Shown here in pieces: positions 51,199 through 60,678 of a stretch of 64,000 bases of DNA. Position numbers and translations under genes: made by a program. Numbering within the stretch: position 1 is the stretch's first letter; the number at the start of each line of letters is the position of its first letter. The stretch spans positions 62,001 through 126,000 of the forward strand of contig CAYMPH010000005.1 in assembly GCA_964392365.1 (NCBI GenBank), read 5' to 3'. A model generated the notes under the pieces. That model made no database searches. It worked only from the letters and a program-made list of their open reading frames with translations, and was not told where the DNA came from. This stretch comes from CAYMPH01 sp964392365 (GTDB taxonomy: Bacteria > Spirochaetota > UBA4802 > UBA5550).

Positions 51199-52875
51199 TT
51201 AAAATTTTATCCCGGTCAATTCCTCCAGAAGAACTGCAGCAGTTGATATACCGTTTGCAATGCCCGGAGTATTTTTTGTTGCAGAAACGTTGTACAAATT
51301 TTTTGGACATCCGTTTTCTTCGATCTGACCTTTTAGAATTTCCTTTACATTAAGTCTTCTTCCGTATGCATTCCCCATTTCTCCATTCGTCTCCGCCTCA
51401 ATATCAATTGAACTTACAACCTCGGAAAACAGCAGCTTTGCTTTCAATCCGCGGAACACATTGCGGTCAAGTATGTCTACTATGTCAGCAGCAAGCTTAT
51501 CTTTAAAGCGCTTAACAGCATCCTCCCCATTTTTATATATTCCTTTTTCCTGAATATAGTTACCCGGACAAAAGACAACAAGCGCATCCTTTGTATCATT
51601 CTCTGATGAACCATACCTGTTTGCAGTGGGCGAGCATACAAACAGCATCTGAGGCGGAGATGTTATATCCGGATTCTCGTAATTTACCTCATTGCCGTTC
51701 TGCCACCAGTAATTTCTTCCTTTCATTGCTGCAATAGAATCCAGACCTCCCTCCAGACCTAGACAGATAGTGGGAATACAGTGTGAAGGCGAATAATTAA
51801 AATCAGCAGTAACACCTTCCAGCAATGAATATGTCAGTCTGGGTGAGATGTCACTGAAAATAAAATCACATGGATACACGGTTCCATCACTGCAGACAGC
51901 TCTTGTGACTAAATCATCCTCAGTCTCCAGCCGTATAACCTTTTTACCGGTTTCAACCGAACCGCCGCTTTCTCTGATAAATTCTGCAAGTGATTCAAAA
52001 AAATGATGAAATCCTTTTATCGGATAACGCGCACCTTTATGATAATTACCTGTTCCGATGATATATGCAAGTGCCGACATTTCAGATTCCGATTCAGCGA
52101 AGATTCCTCCATGTGCATAAAGAATACGGCGAGGCAGACTGCTTATTTTATAATGATCGAACCATTCTTTAAGGGAAAGAAAAATTGTCTGCCCCAATTT
52201 AATTTTCAAATAAAAATTCGCCTCGCCTGACAAGAGAAACTTTGTCATTAAAAAAATTCTTCCCTCTGTATCGGAATTTTCATTGAAAAAATTTTTAAAG
52301 GCTGAAAAAATTCCAATCATATCATTAAAAAGATTATTTAAATTTTCGCTTTCCTCCGGAAAAAGCGCAGTAAGTTCATTTCTGAAATTTTCCAGTCCCA
52401 AAGGCACCCGGAAATTAATAAAATAAGAGTTGGATTCATCATCCCTGTTTCCTATAAAAACCCGTTCAAATCCGTCCCGTTCCATCAAATGAAACGGATT
52501 ATCAGATTTAATTTCCAGAAATTCAAGAAAACGGTCCCCCTGCTCCCCCTCGTTAAAAGCCCACACATACTGAGGCCCCATAGAATACTTCATGCTCTGT
52601 ATTGACTTCCATCTGCCATGACCTCCTATGCAGAATTCATTCATTTCAAGAACATTAACCCTGTGGCCGATTTTCGAGAAAAGAGCTCCGGATGCAAGTC
52701 CTCCGATTCCGCTTCCGATGATTACAATATTTTTTTTCTCACCTGTCCATAAGGATGAATCCCTGGAGCTGAATAAACGGAAATTAAGCTTTTCTTTCAG
52801 GTTTAAAGATTTTATTTTGGATAATGAAATAATATTATCCTTTTTTTTATCAGAACTTTCTGTTTTCTTTGCCAT
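51199..52875 (-). CDS. FAD-dependent CrtI/RetSat-like oxidoreductase
   Basis: This 558-residue protein has an N-terminal charged ~45 residues, then a dinucleotide-binding loop IVIIGSGIGGLASGALF and a second conserved region GGHGRWKS. The C-terminus ends SATKNTPGIANGISTAAV, the typical FAD-binding tail of phytoene desaturase and all-trans-retinol saturase-like enzymes. It probably oxidises or reduces a polyene or long hydrophobic substrate. No carotenoid genes accompany it. The SDR-fusion gene follows. Confidence 0.8.
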   Translation of the reverse strand: MAKKTESSDKKKDNIISLSKIKSLNLKEKLNFRLFSSRDSSLWTGEKKNIVIIGSGIGGLASGALFSKIGHRVNVLEMNEFCIGGHGRWKSIQSMKYSMGPQYVWAFNEGEQGDRFLEFLEIKSDNPFHLMERDGFERVFIGNRDDESNSYFINFRVPLGLENFRNELTALFPEESENLNNLFNDMIGIFSAFKNFFNENSDTEGRIFLMTKFLLSGEANFYLKIKLGQTIFLSLKEWFDHYKISSLPRRILYAHGGIFAESESEMSALAYIIGTGNYHKGARYPIKGFHHFFESLAEFIRESGGSVETGKKVIRLETEDDLVTRAVCSDGTVYPCDFIFSDISPRLTYSLLEGVTADFNYSPSHCIPTICLGLEGGLDSIAAMKGRNYWWQNGNEVNYENPDITSPPQMLFVCSPTANRYGSSENDTKDALVVFCPGNYIQEKGIYKNGEDAVKRFKDKLAADIVDILDRNVFRGLKAKLLFSEVVSSIDIEAETNGEMGNAYGRRLNVKEILKGQIEENGCPKNLYNVSATKNTPGIANGISTAAVLLEELTGIKF

Positions 52876-53082
52876 AGTATTTACTTTTTCCCTATTTAAA
52901 CATCAATGTCAAAGGCGGTATTTGTATTTCATTATAACAAATCATTATATTTTATGATATAAAAAAAATAAAATTTTTCGACTTTATTACCGGGAAATAA
53001 TAAAGTTTATACAATTTATTATTTTAAATATTTTTTTATTATGCCAAATGGGTATTTTAACAGAAATTTTCATAAATACATA

Positions 53083-53111
53083 TTGACAAAACAATTTTTC
53101 ATTAATATATA
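53083..53111 (+). promoter_or_regulatory. putative promoter of the HAD/LEA14 operon
   Basis: TTGACA (53083-53088), a 17-nt spacer and TATATA (53106-53111) lie 67 nt upstream of the HAD gene. The remaining 52876-53178 gap, between divergent genes, is very AT-rich and shows nothing else. Confidence 0.55.
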
Positions 53112-53178
53112 TTTAACAGTGAATCTCTATTAAATCATAATATGTAATCAAATCAAATTCTTTATAGAGGCCCGATCT

Positions 53179-54036
53179 ATGCTGAAAAATAATGAAGATG
53201 CATCATATAAAAAAGCTTTTCTGATTGATATGGACGGTGTAATCAACCGCGGCAGAAGCCTTATTCCGGGAGCTAAAGAATTTGTAAACAAGCTTGTAAA
53301 AAACCGATACCCTTTTCTTTTTCTTACAAATAATTCATATTATACACAGCTTGAACTCAAGGTAAGACTTGCAAATATGGGAATTGAAGTGGAAGAAAAG
53401 TATTTCTATACTTCCGCGATGGCAACAGCTACATTTCTGGAATATCAAAAGCCGAAATGTTCCGCATATGTAATAGGCGGAGCCGGCCTCACAACCGAAC
53501 TTAAAAATCATAACATAACAATAACTAAAGAAAAACCTGATTATGTGATTGTAGGCGAAACCGATGATTACGATTATTATAAAATCATGGAAGCAACATA
53601 TCTGATCAATGAAGGAGCCAAGTTTATAGCAACCAATCCCGATCTGACAGGCCCGACAGCGCGTGGTGATGTTCCTGCATGCGGAGCGCTTGTGGCTCCT
53701 ATTGAAAAAGTCACCGGTGTAAAACCGTATTTTCTCGGGAAGCCGAATCCTGCAATGATGTACTGGGCCAGGAAACATATCAATGTTCACTCAGCAAACT
53801 GTTTTATGATCGGAGACAGAATGGATACAGATATAGTTGGAGGTCTCGAAGCCGGAATGACCTGCGCCCTGGTTCTCACAGGGGTGACCACGCTTGAGAT
53901 GCTTAAAAGATTCCCTTATCAGCCGGATTATATTTTTAAAAATGTCGGTGTAATTGATCCGAAAAGAATTCTTTCAAGAAGAGACAGAACAAACAGAAAA
54001 AGCAAAAAATCATATAATGGAGTACAGACAAAATGA
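53179..54036 (+). CDS. HAD-IIA family phosphatase (NagD-like)
   Basis: This 285-residue phosphatase has the Asp nucleophile motif FLIDMDGVINRG, then TNNSYYT, a C2-type cap region with GDVPACGALVAPIEKVTG, and the terminal GKPNPAMMYWA and MIGDRMDTDIVGG motifs. It resembles NagD/4-nitrophenylphosphatase enzymes that hydrolyse small phosphate esters such as nucleotides or sugar phosphates. It has AGAGGCCC upstream. The LEA14-like gene overlaps its stop by 4 nt. Confidence 0.9.
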   Translation: MLKNNEDASYKKAFLIDMDGVINRGRSLIPGAKEFVNKLVKNRYPFLFLTNNSYYTQLELKVRLANMGIEVEEKYFYTSAMATATFLEYQKPKCSAYVIGGAGLTTELKNHNITITKEKPDYVIVGETDDYDYYKIMEATYLINEGAKFIATNPDLTGPTARGDVPACGALVAPIEKVTGVKPYFLGKPNPAMMYWARKHINVHSANCFMIGDRMDTDIVGGLEAGMTCALVLTGVTTLEMLKRFPYQPDYIFKNVGVIDPKRILSRRDRTNRKSKKSYNGVQTK

Positions 54037-55037
54037 GTAATCTGAAAAAAATATTTTTAATTTCTTCTTTAGTTATAATCGTATCTTCAGGAATATTCGC
54101 TTTTGAATTGCCTGATAAAATCAAAGGGATTAATATACCCAAGCCGACTGCTCAAATAATAAATTTTGATATAGAATCGATCAGTCTCACTGATATAACA
54201 TTACTTTTTGATGTCGAAATAACAAATCCTTATCCTGTTAAGCTTAATCTCAGCAGAGTTGAGTCTACTTTTTTTGTAGAAAATAAACAGTTTTTTAAAA
54301 CCTCCACTGATAAGCTTAATATAAAGGCAAAAGGCAAGGAAATTACAAGATTACTCGTTAATATAAAATATGCTGACATGGCAAACATAGTTAAAGATTA
54401 CAAAGAAAAGGATTCGCTGGATTGTGTTGTTGATTCTGTTATTGTTCTTCCGCTGCCTGATGCAGTTTCCAGATTGGCAAAAGATATCACCTTCAAATTC
54501 AAACTTAATAAAAACGTCCCGGCTATTAAACCAGAAATCAATATTGCAAATTTTACTGTAATTAAACCATCACTGCCGGAAATCGAAGAAGCAATAAAAA
54601 AGTCTCAGAAGAAAAATCTTAATGCCGGAGCAATTAAAAACATGTTCGGCGCTATTATCGATGGAAAGAATCCGGCAAAAGTAATTGATCCTTCCGATCT
54701 CGATCTGAAATTAAAAGTCAACTTTGATGTTGTGATGAAAAATAAAACCAGAGCAGCCATTTTTTTTAATGATTTAAATTATGATTTCAAAGTAAACGGA
54801 AGCAAACTTGTCGAGGGATCGACAAAAGATATTAAAAACAAACAGGGGGAATATATTCTCAGCATCAGCAATGAATTCAGCTCAAAAGCGCTAGGTACAT
54901 CTATTCTAAAAGCGTTCAGCGACGGCAAAGGTGATTTTACTTTAACAGGATATTCCATGGTTAAATTTCCGGACAAAATAAAAAAGACTCCGCTGAAATT
55001 AAACTTTAATGAAAAAGGAATAGTCTCTATAAAATAA
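54033..55037 (+). CDS. LEA14/WHy-domain secreted protein
   Basis: This 334-residue protein has a signal peptide (MSNLKKIFLISSLVIIVSSG) and a mature part with at least one LEA type-2/WHy domain, seen in ITLLFDVEITNPYPVKLNLS and the strand-rich region around ITRLLVNIKYAD; a related second repeat appears near 230-334. Such domains are water-stress related beta-sandwiches in plants and are common, unexplained, in spirochaetes. It overlaps the HAD gene and is in one operon with it. Confidence 0.7.
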   Translation: MSNLKKIFLISSLVIIVSSGIFAFELPDKIKGINIPKPTAQIINFDIESISLTDITLLFDVEITNPYPVKLNLSRVESTFFVENKQFFKTSTDKLNIKAKGKEITRLLVNIKYADMANIVKDYKEKDSLDCVVDSVIVLPLPDAVSRLAKDITFKFKLNKNVPAIKPEINIANFTVIKPSLPEIEEAIKKSQKKNLNAGAIKNMFGAIIDGKNPAKVIDPSDLDLKLKVNFDVVMKNKTRAAIFFNDLNYDFKVNGSKLVEGSTKDIKNKQGEYILSISNEFSSKALGTSILKAFSDGKGDFTLTGYSMVKFPDKIKKTPLKLNFNEKGIVSIK

Positions 55038-55181
55038 TTGAATTAAATTCAGTAATTGTTTTCTAAAAAGAATATTTTTGATTTTTTAAAAGCGGCAAAT
55101 GGTGAAATTATTCCAAACTGCCGGCTTAGCCGGCAGCTAAAATTCTAATGTAAAAGACAAGCCTGATATTTAAATATAAAC

Positions 55182-56114
55182 TTAATCTGCAGCCGGCATT
55201 TCAAGCGCCTTGAACACAGGTTCGTAATCTCCCTTTGCATTCCAGGCAACCCATCCTCGTGCCCCTGTGCTTTCAACAGCATCTATCTGCAGTTTTATAT
55301 AACGGTCGAGATTAACCCTTGCATGACCGACCATATATCCGAATGCCTGAATATACGGCTGGATTTTCACTTCAGTTCCCCTAACACGATCAAGACCTTT
55401 CATGGTTCCTTCCTTCACGGTTTCGCCAGGCTTTGCCATCCTTGCTATATCGCCGGTATAATGACTCGGATACAGCATTGGATAAAGTACATCCATATAC
55501 TTCGAGAAGATTTCTACCTTCTGGCCGATTTCGTCATTTCTGTTGTAAACTATACGGCCGAAAAGATCAGCTGAAAGTTTTACTTTATTCGCATCGGTTA
55601 TTGTTCTGAAACGGGCGAGCAGCTCCCCTATAAAACGGTATTTCGTATCAAGAGAATATTGCGTTCCGCCGTCCCTGAAGCGGATATAATCAAGCTGAAT
55701 CTCCTGAAAGCCGAATTGTGCGGCAGACTCAACGAGTTTTGCAAGCATATTCATATATGCTTCATCAACAGGCATTCTATTAAGTCCATCCGGGAAGCAC
55801 ACCACCCGGGCAACGCAAAGAATTTTTTCAGAAGTAAGATATTCCATAACCTCACGGCTGATTCTCGGTATGCCGTTCCCGGGATTATGTACATCAATTA
55901 CCAGCATGTTAACTCCAAGCGGTTTTCCTCTGGCTATTATTTTTTTTACAAATGGAAGATTTGTTCCTTTTGATAACGGAAGATACAGGGCGCGTAAAGG
56001 TGCGGCTGTAATTTTCGCCGGGGAGGTTTTTATTTCCTGTGGATTGACTGCGAAAAGCGTTAATATACCCGCGCAGATAATTGCTATTAAAAAAAAGATG
56101 CCTTTATTTTTCAT
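55182..56114 (-). CDS. putative glycoside hydrolase (DUF4015-type TIM barrel)
   Basis: This 310-residue protein has a signal peptide and a predicted TIM barrel with LRALYLPLSKGTNLPF, LVIDVHNPGNGIP, FQEIQLDYIRFRDG and the later MDVLYPMLYPSHY and QPYIQAFGY segments, typical of the putative glycoside hydrolase family DUF4015. Asp and Glu in IQLDYIRF and MDVLYP are the likely acid-base and nucleophile regions. It probably acts on exported polysaccharide or peptidoglycan. It is preceded by the MITE-like copy C, which separates it from a candidate promoter. Confidence 0.75.
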   Translation of the reverse strand: MKNKGIFFLIAIICAGILTLFAVNPQEIKTSPAKITAAPLRALYLPLSKGTNLPFVKKIIARGKPLGVNMLVIDVHNPGNGIPRISREVMEYLTSEKILCVARVVCFPDGLNRMPVDEAYMNMLAKLVESAAQFGFQEIQLDYIRFRDGGTQYSLDTKYRFIGELLARFRTITDANKVKLSADLFGRIVYNRNDEIGQKVEIFSKYMDVLYPMLYPSHYTGDIARMAKPGETVKEGTMKGLDRVRGTEVKIQPYIQAFGYMVGHARVNLDRYIKLQIDAVESTGARGWVAWNAKGDYEPVFKALEMPAAD

Positions 56115-56154
56115 CAGTGAACCTTTGTACCTTTTAAATTTCTGTTTTTATATT

Positions 56155-56268
56155 ATGGAAACCTCTAAAAATCAGTTTTTTCAGATAAAAATATGAAAAA
56201 AACTGATTTTTACCAATGTTGTGAACCCAAGGGAATGTCAATAAAATGATTTATAGAGATTCCCTTAT
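56155..56268 (+). mobile_element. MITE-like repeat, copy C
   Basis: This 114-bp element begins ATGGAAACCTCTAAAAATCAG and ends ATTTATAGAGATTCCCTTAT, sharing both ends with copies A and B. Its middle is an almost perfect stem-loop, AAAAATCAGTTTTTTCA (56167-56183) against 56194-56211, with one bulge. It lies between the glycoside hydrolase gene and its candidate promoter. Apart from that promoter, the rest of the 56115-56421 gap shows nothing recognisable. Confidence 0.7.
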
Positions 56269-56281
56269 CTTAATAATTTAT

Positions 56282-56311
56282 ATAATATTTTTCCGGCAGA
56301 TTGTTTGTCAA
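56282..56311 (-). promoter_or_regulatory. promoter upstream of the glycoside hydrolase gene
   Basis: On the minus strand TTGACA (56311-56306), an 18-nt spacer and TATTAT (56287-56282). The transcript would cross MITE-like copy C before the start codon at 56114. The -35 flank (TTTGTCAA..AATTATAGC) is nearly repeated at 35804-35821. Confidence 0.55.
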
Positions 56312-56421
56312 GAATTATAGCGAAATCAGGTTTCTAGAAAAATCATAATATCACTTATAAAAAAATTTCCATACAGGTTTTTATAACACTGCAGTACGTT
56401 AAAAGCAGGATAAATTGATAA

Positions 56422-57774
56422 TCAGGATTTTTTCGCTGCAAACGCATAAAGTATAAAAGAAAAAACAACAGTAATGATTATGGACCCTGTATTATTCAAT
56501 ATTACAGGAATTCTATGTATCACAAGATAAAAGAATCCGCCGCAGATCCAGCATACGAAAGCAATTTTATTCACACCTGCCGTGTACCAGTAAAGACTTT
56601 TTTCACTTTCAGAATCATTCCAGTAATAATTTCTTTTTTTAACTGCAAAAAAATCAGCAATCATTATACCGAGCACGGGCGCAAGAATGAATCCGATATA
56701 TTCCAGAAATATTCTGAATGCTTCAATGAAAGATAATGCAAATAAAAAAATAAAAGCAAGCATAGTCGATCCGGCAGCTACTGCAATAAGACCATGTTCC
56801 GGTTTAATTTTTGCACTGATGTTTGATATGGACATTCCTGCAGAATAAATATTCATCATGTTTGCAGATACAGTTGCTGTTATCAGAATCAGGAAACCCG
56901 CCCAGCCGAATCCGAGCTTCGAAAGAACAGTAGATGGGTCAGATGATGCAGGACTGTATACGCCGCTGCTTACAGCTACAGCTATTGAGCTTGCAGCTCC
57001 AATAAATATCAGCCACACAATTGCAGTAATTCCTCCAATTGCAGGCGCCACAGTTGATGACAGAAAATTTTTTGTATACCTAGAAAAGTCTGCTGATGCA
57101 GTTACCCAGGAAAGAACAAGTGCTGCCGTGATATCGAGCGCCTGGCCTTTTGAAATAAAAAAATTCATGGGTTTCCATTCAGCAATCTTGGAAAATTCCC
57201 CCATTGCAATAATTGAATAAAGGACAAGAAGTGTAAGTACTATCAATAACAATGTAGTCACTCTCTCAATTTTTTTAAGCGTTCTACCGCCTCCCAGACT
57301 TATGAAAGAAGTCTGGATTATGACAATAAGAATAATAGCGAAGGACATGGTTTTAAATCCCTCTGCTTCCCCGTATGCCGGGAATCCAAAAGTTTTTTTT
57401 GCAAGGAAACTTAAAGATATTGCTGATATGAAAGTATTAATTGCACACCAGCCGATAAACATTGTGATATTTAATATAGAGGGGAGAATACTTCCTTTTA
57501 TTCCAAAAGACGCGCGTGCAAGACCCATAGATGTTGTTCCGACCCTGAAGCCCATATATGATATAAGCGAAAAAATTACAAAAGAGAAAACTCCTGCAGT
57601 TAAAGAAATTAAAGCCGCATTAATCAAACCAAGGCCTGCTATAACACCCCCCATATACCATGTGCTTGTACTTGCATTAGCTGCAGCCCACAGCACAACC
57701 ATATCCATAAAAGAATGATGCCTTTCGCTTGAAGGCACCTGTTCATCTGCTCTGAATTCCCTGTGTTTCATCAT
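56422..57774 (-). CDS. NCS1-family cytosine/purine-type permease
   Basis: This 450-residue protein has twelve helices and the NCS1 hallmarks seen in CodB/PurP: WAAANASTSTWYMGGVIAGLGL near the N-terminus, GTTSMGLARASFGIKGS, and the helix-6-type VTASADFSRYTKNF. It imports a nucleobase or related compound by cation symport. The substrate is not clear; cytosine is only the closest familiar type. No nucleobase-catabolic gene is nearby. Confidence 0.85.
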   Translation of the reverse strand: MMKHREFRADEQVPSSERHHSFMDMVVLWAAANASTSTWYMGGVIAGLGLINAALISLTAGVFSFVIFSLISYMGFRVGTTSMGLARASFGIKGSILPSILNITMFIGWCAINTFISAISLSFLAKKTFGFPAYGEAEGFKTMSFAIILIVIIQTSFISLGGGRTLKKIERVTTLLLIVLTLLVLYSIIAMGEFSKIAEWKPMNFFISKGQALDITAALVLSWVTASADFSRYTKNFLSSTVAPAIGGITAIVWLIFIGAASSIAVAVSSGVYSPASSDPSTVLSKLGFGWAGFLILITATVSANMMNIYSAGMSISNISAKIKPEHGLIAVAAGSTMLAFIFLFALSFIEAFRIFLEYIGFILAPVLGIMIADFFAVKKRNYYWNDSESEKSLYWYTAGVNKIAFVCWICGGFFYLVIHRIPVILNNTGSIIITVVFSFILYAFAAKKS

Positions 57775-57963
57775 CTCATAATTGTGTTTATTATTTAAAT
57801 ATCTTTCATGAAATCTTTTATTCTAAAAAATGTCCATGACATTTTAAGTTTGTAAAAAGTTTTATATTTTATTCAATATAATTATTTATATTTTTTTCTT
57901 GAATTTTTTTCAGAAACATCCTGAGACTGGATTGAGTTAAATCCGAATACTCCGGGGGTTAGT

Positions 57964-58227
57964 ATGAAAAATAAAAAAATCTTTATAATAGTTACAGTCT
58001 TATTTGCATTAAGCGCATCTCTTTATTCATGGCAGCCGTCTTCTGTTAAGAAAAAAGCTGAATTCAGTATCTGTTCGAATACAAGTTCTTCAGCTGAAGC
58101 TTCAGCCAGAAACCAGTTTGCAGAAGCTACGCTTTCCTATGCTGACTGTAAATGTGTAAAGCTGCGCGGTTCTTCATGCAAAAAAAGTTCTGAAGATTCT
58201 TTCAAATGCAAATGCTTAGAAAGATAA
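57964..58227 (+). CDS. small secreted Cys-rich protein
   Basis: This 87-residue protein has a signal peptide (MKNKKIFIIVTVLFALSASL) and a mature part with six Cys, in the order C...CKC...C...CKC near the C-terminus (ADCKCVKLRGSSCKK, KCKCLER). Disulfides or metal sites are likely. I do not recognise a family. The ribosome site is an odd GGGGG. Confidence 0.6.
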   Translation: MKNKKIFIIVTVLFALSASLYSWQPSSVKKKAEFSICSNTSSSAEASARNQFAEATLSYADCKCVKLRGSSCKKSSEDSFKCKCLER

Positions 58228-58283
58228 CTTATTACAAGACTAAAATTGCTGCAGAAAAATATCAAATTATTAAATCTTAATGG

Positions 58284-58312
58284 TTGACAAAATTATCTGC
58301 TATTGGTAATAA
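58284..58312 (+). promoter_or_regulatory. putative promoter of the chalcone-isomerase-like gene
   Basis: TTGACA (58284-58289), a 17-nt spacer and TAATAA (58307-58312) lie 36 nt upstream of the GTG start. Confidence 0.5.
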
Positions 58313-58348
58313 TAATTTTATATAATAATAAATAATGGAGGAATTTAC

Positions 58349-58909
58349 GTGAAAAAAATCAGTATATCTTTATTACTTCTGGCATTTATTGCCGGTTTTG
58401 GCCTTTCAGATGGCATGGCATTCAAGCTTGGCGGAAAAGATTTAGTTAAAAACGGTACAGGAGTAAGAACTAAAACATTTATTGGAACAGTTTATTATGC
58501 AAGCCTTTTTGTTCCTGCTGAACTTAAAGGAAAAGACGGCAAAGCAATAATTGAAGCTGATCAGCCTATGTCCATTGTTATATTAACTGACACAAGCCTG
58601 ATGAGCCGTAAAGCTCTTATAGATGCATTACGTGATGGTTTTAAAAATTCTGCTGCTTCCGGCTATAACACAGATAAAGTTGAATCATTTTTCACTCAGT
58701 TTAATCCTGTTGAATTAAAGAAGAAAGCTGTCATTACATTCAACTATGTTCCAAATCAGGGCGTATCAACTTCTTATACATCACCTGAAGGAAAAGCACA
58801 GATTCTCGGCTCAACAGCATCAGTAGAGTTTAAAAAAGCATTATTTGCTATCTTCATTGGACCAAAACCTGCTCAGGAAAGTCTTAAAAACGGAATGCTC
58901 GGAAAATAA
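58349..58909 (+). CDS. exported chalcone-isomerase-like domain protein
   Basis: This 186-residue protein has a short signal peptide (KKISISLLLLAFIAGFGLSDG) and one chalcone-isomerase-like domain: LVKNGTGVRTKTFIGTVYYA, then VESFFTQFNPVELKKKA and YVPNQGVSTSYTSPEGKA. Bacterial members are periplasmic and of unknown function; plant chalcone isomerase is a distant relative. It starts at GTG with GGAGG 8 nt upstream and has its own promoter and terminator. Confidence 0.8.
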   Translation: MKKISISLLLLAFIAGFGLSDGMAFKLGGKDLVKNGTGVRTKTFIGTVYYASLFVPAELKGKDGKAIIEADQPMSIVILTDTSLMSRKALIDALRDGFKNSAASGYNTDKVESFFTQFNPVELKKKAVITFNYVPNQGVSTSYTSPEGKAQILGSTASVEFKKALFAIFIGPKPAQESLKNGMLGK

Positions 58910-58932
58910 TTCTATAAACCTATATTTAAATA

Positions 58933-58969
58933 AAAAAAAGTGGCCGATTAATCACGGTCACTTTTTTTT
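58933..58969 (+). terminator. rho-independent terminator
   Basis: AGTGGCCG and CGGTCACT pair (one G-T), flanked by A-run and T-run; it ends the chalcone-isomerase-like gene. Confidence 0.8.
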
Positions 58970-59093
58970 AATATTTAATTCCAATAAATCCAAATTAAAT
59001 ATTATCACTTCAAGATAAATTATACATTTATTTTTTGTCTGGAAAATTTTAAAAAATTTTATATAAAAACAAAGAATTATGGAGGATCACTCA

Positions 59094-60326
59094 ATGTCTG
59101 AATCAACAAAAGTATTTGGAATGAAACCTGAAATCGGAAGATGGGGTTTCGTTTTGCTGGGTTTTTTGATTAACCTATGCCTTGGAAGTGTTTATGCTTA
59201 CAGTGTTTTCAAAAAACCTGTTGAAAAATTATTTGGAGTAAAAGGTTTAGCAAGCAATCTTCCATTTATGATTTTTCTAGCTTTTTTTGCAGTAACAATG
59301 TTTTTCGGCGGAAGACTCATGAAAAAATTCGGACCAAAAATGGTAGCGATTGTTGGTGGAATTATTGTCAGTTTAGGATGGATATTATCTTATGCAGCTA
59401 CTGATATTGTATTTTTAACAATCACTTACGGGGTAATTGCAGGATCAGGTGTTGGACTTATTTATGGCTGTCCTATAGCAATTGCAGCGAACTGGTTCCC
59501 GGATAGAAAGGGTCTCGCTGTAGGGCTTACAGTTGCAGGTTTCGGCGGATCGCCATTTATTACAGCTTATGTTGCAAAAAGACTAATAGATGCCTATGGT
59601 GCCAATACCACATTTTTATATATGGGACTTGCATTTTTAGTATTAACAGTAATTCTATCAATACCTTTAAGACTCCCTACTGCCGGTTGGAAACCTGCAG
59701 GATGGGCTCCAGCAGCAGCTGCTGCTTCAAGTGTTGACATGGACACAAGTGCAATGATAAAAACCGGAGCATTCTGGGGCATTCTTTTATGCTTCATGTT
59801 CGGAAGCTTAGCCGGACTTATGGCAATTGGAATTTCAAGCACAGTTGGTACTGAAATAATAAAAATTGATCCTGTTTTTGCTGCAAGTCTGGTAGGAATT
59901 TTTGCTATTTTCAACGGTCTCGGCAGACCTCTATTTGGAATAATAATTGATAAATTTTCTTCAAAAACAGCAATGATTATAAACCTTTCTATTATACTTC
60001 TAATGTCAATAGGTATGCTAAGTGCAGTAGAAGGAAGTGTGTGGTTATTTATCATCTGTTTCGTAGGATTCTGGATGTGTCTGGGAGGCTGGCTCGCAAT
60101 AGCTCCTACTACAACAGCTGCATTTTTTGGAATGAAAAATTATGCCAACAACTATGGTATAGTATTTATGGCTTACGGAATTGGAGCGATTCTTGGCGGA
60201 TTAATTTCCGGTCAGGCAAAAGACGTATTCGGTTCATACTCAGTAGCATTTTATCCTACAGCAGGCCTTGCTTTATTAGGAATTATTCTTACACTTATTC
60301 TAATCAAGCAGCCGGTTAAAAAATAA
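59094..60326 (+). CDS. OxlT-type MFS transporter (oxalate/formate antiporter family)
   Basis: This 410-residue protein has twelve membrane helices and the OxlT-family layout: WGFVLLGFLINLCLGSVYAYSVF at the N-terminus, GGRLMKKFGPKMVAIVG, and WFPDRKGLAVGLTVAGFGGS. It probably exchanges small carboxylates such as oxalate, formate or lactate; the true substrate is unknown. The start is set at 59094, with GGAGG 8 nt upstream; the earlier ATG at 59079 overlaps that box. A strong terminator follows. Confidence 0.88.
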   Translation: MSESTKVFGMKPEIGRWGFVLLGFLINLCLGSVYAYSVFKKPVEKLFGVKGLASNLPFMIFLAFFAVTMFFGGRLMKKFGPKMVAIVGGIIVSLGWILSYAATDIVFLTITYGVIAGSGVGLIYGCPIAIAANWFPDRKGLAVGLTVAGFGGSPFITAYVAKRLIDAYGANTTFLYMGLAFLVLTVILSIPLRLPTAGWKPAGWAPAAAAASSVDMDTSAMIKTGAFWGILLCFMFGSLAGLMAIGISSTVGTEIIKIDPVFAASLVGIFAIFNGLGRPLFGIIIDKFSSKTAMIINLSIILLMSIGMLSAVEGSVWLFIICFVGFWMCLGGWLAIAPTTTAAFFGMKNYANNYGIVFMAYGIGAILGGLISGQAKDVFGSYSVAFYPTAGLALLGIILTLILIKQPVKK

Positions 60327-60350
60327 TAATCTCATCGAAAACAAAAACTA

Positions 60351-60377
60351 AAAAGCATCCGGAAGGATGCTTTTTTT
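60351..60377 (+). terminator. rho-independent terminator
   Basis: AAAAGCATCC and GGATGCTTTTTTT form a perfect stem with a GGAA loop and a T-run, ending the OxlT-type gene. The rest of the 60327-60678 gap is AT-rich, with no other gene that I can see. Confidence 0.85.
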
Positions 60378-60678
60378 GTTTATAATTTTATTTTTATATT
60401 AAATCTATAAAATTCAATATATCTTTAAATATTAACAGTAAATTAAGCCTTGATAATATTTTAAATTTTATAATAAATAAAAGGTCTTGACATTTTTTAA
60501 TTTTTTTAAAATAGAAATCAGATGATTTGCTTTTTATTAACTTTTAAACTATTAAATTTTATAGTTGATTATTTGCCGCAGGTACCGCTTAATCAATCTA
60601 AAGATTATCAGCAACAAATTTATAAAAACTTTATTCAGTTTTTATCTTATATTTAAAATAAGAAAAAAGATAAATAAA

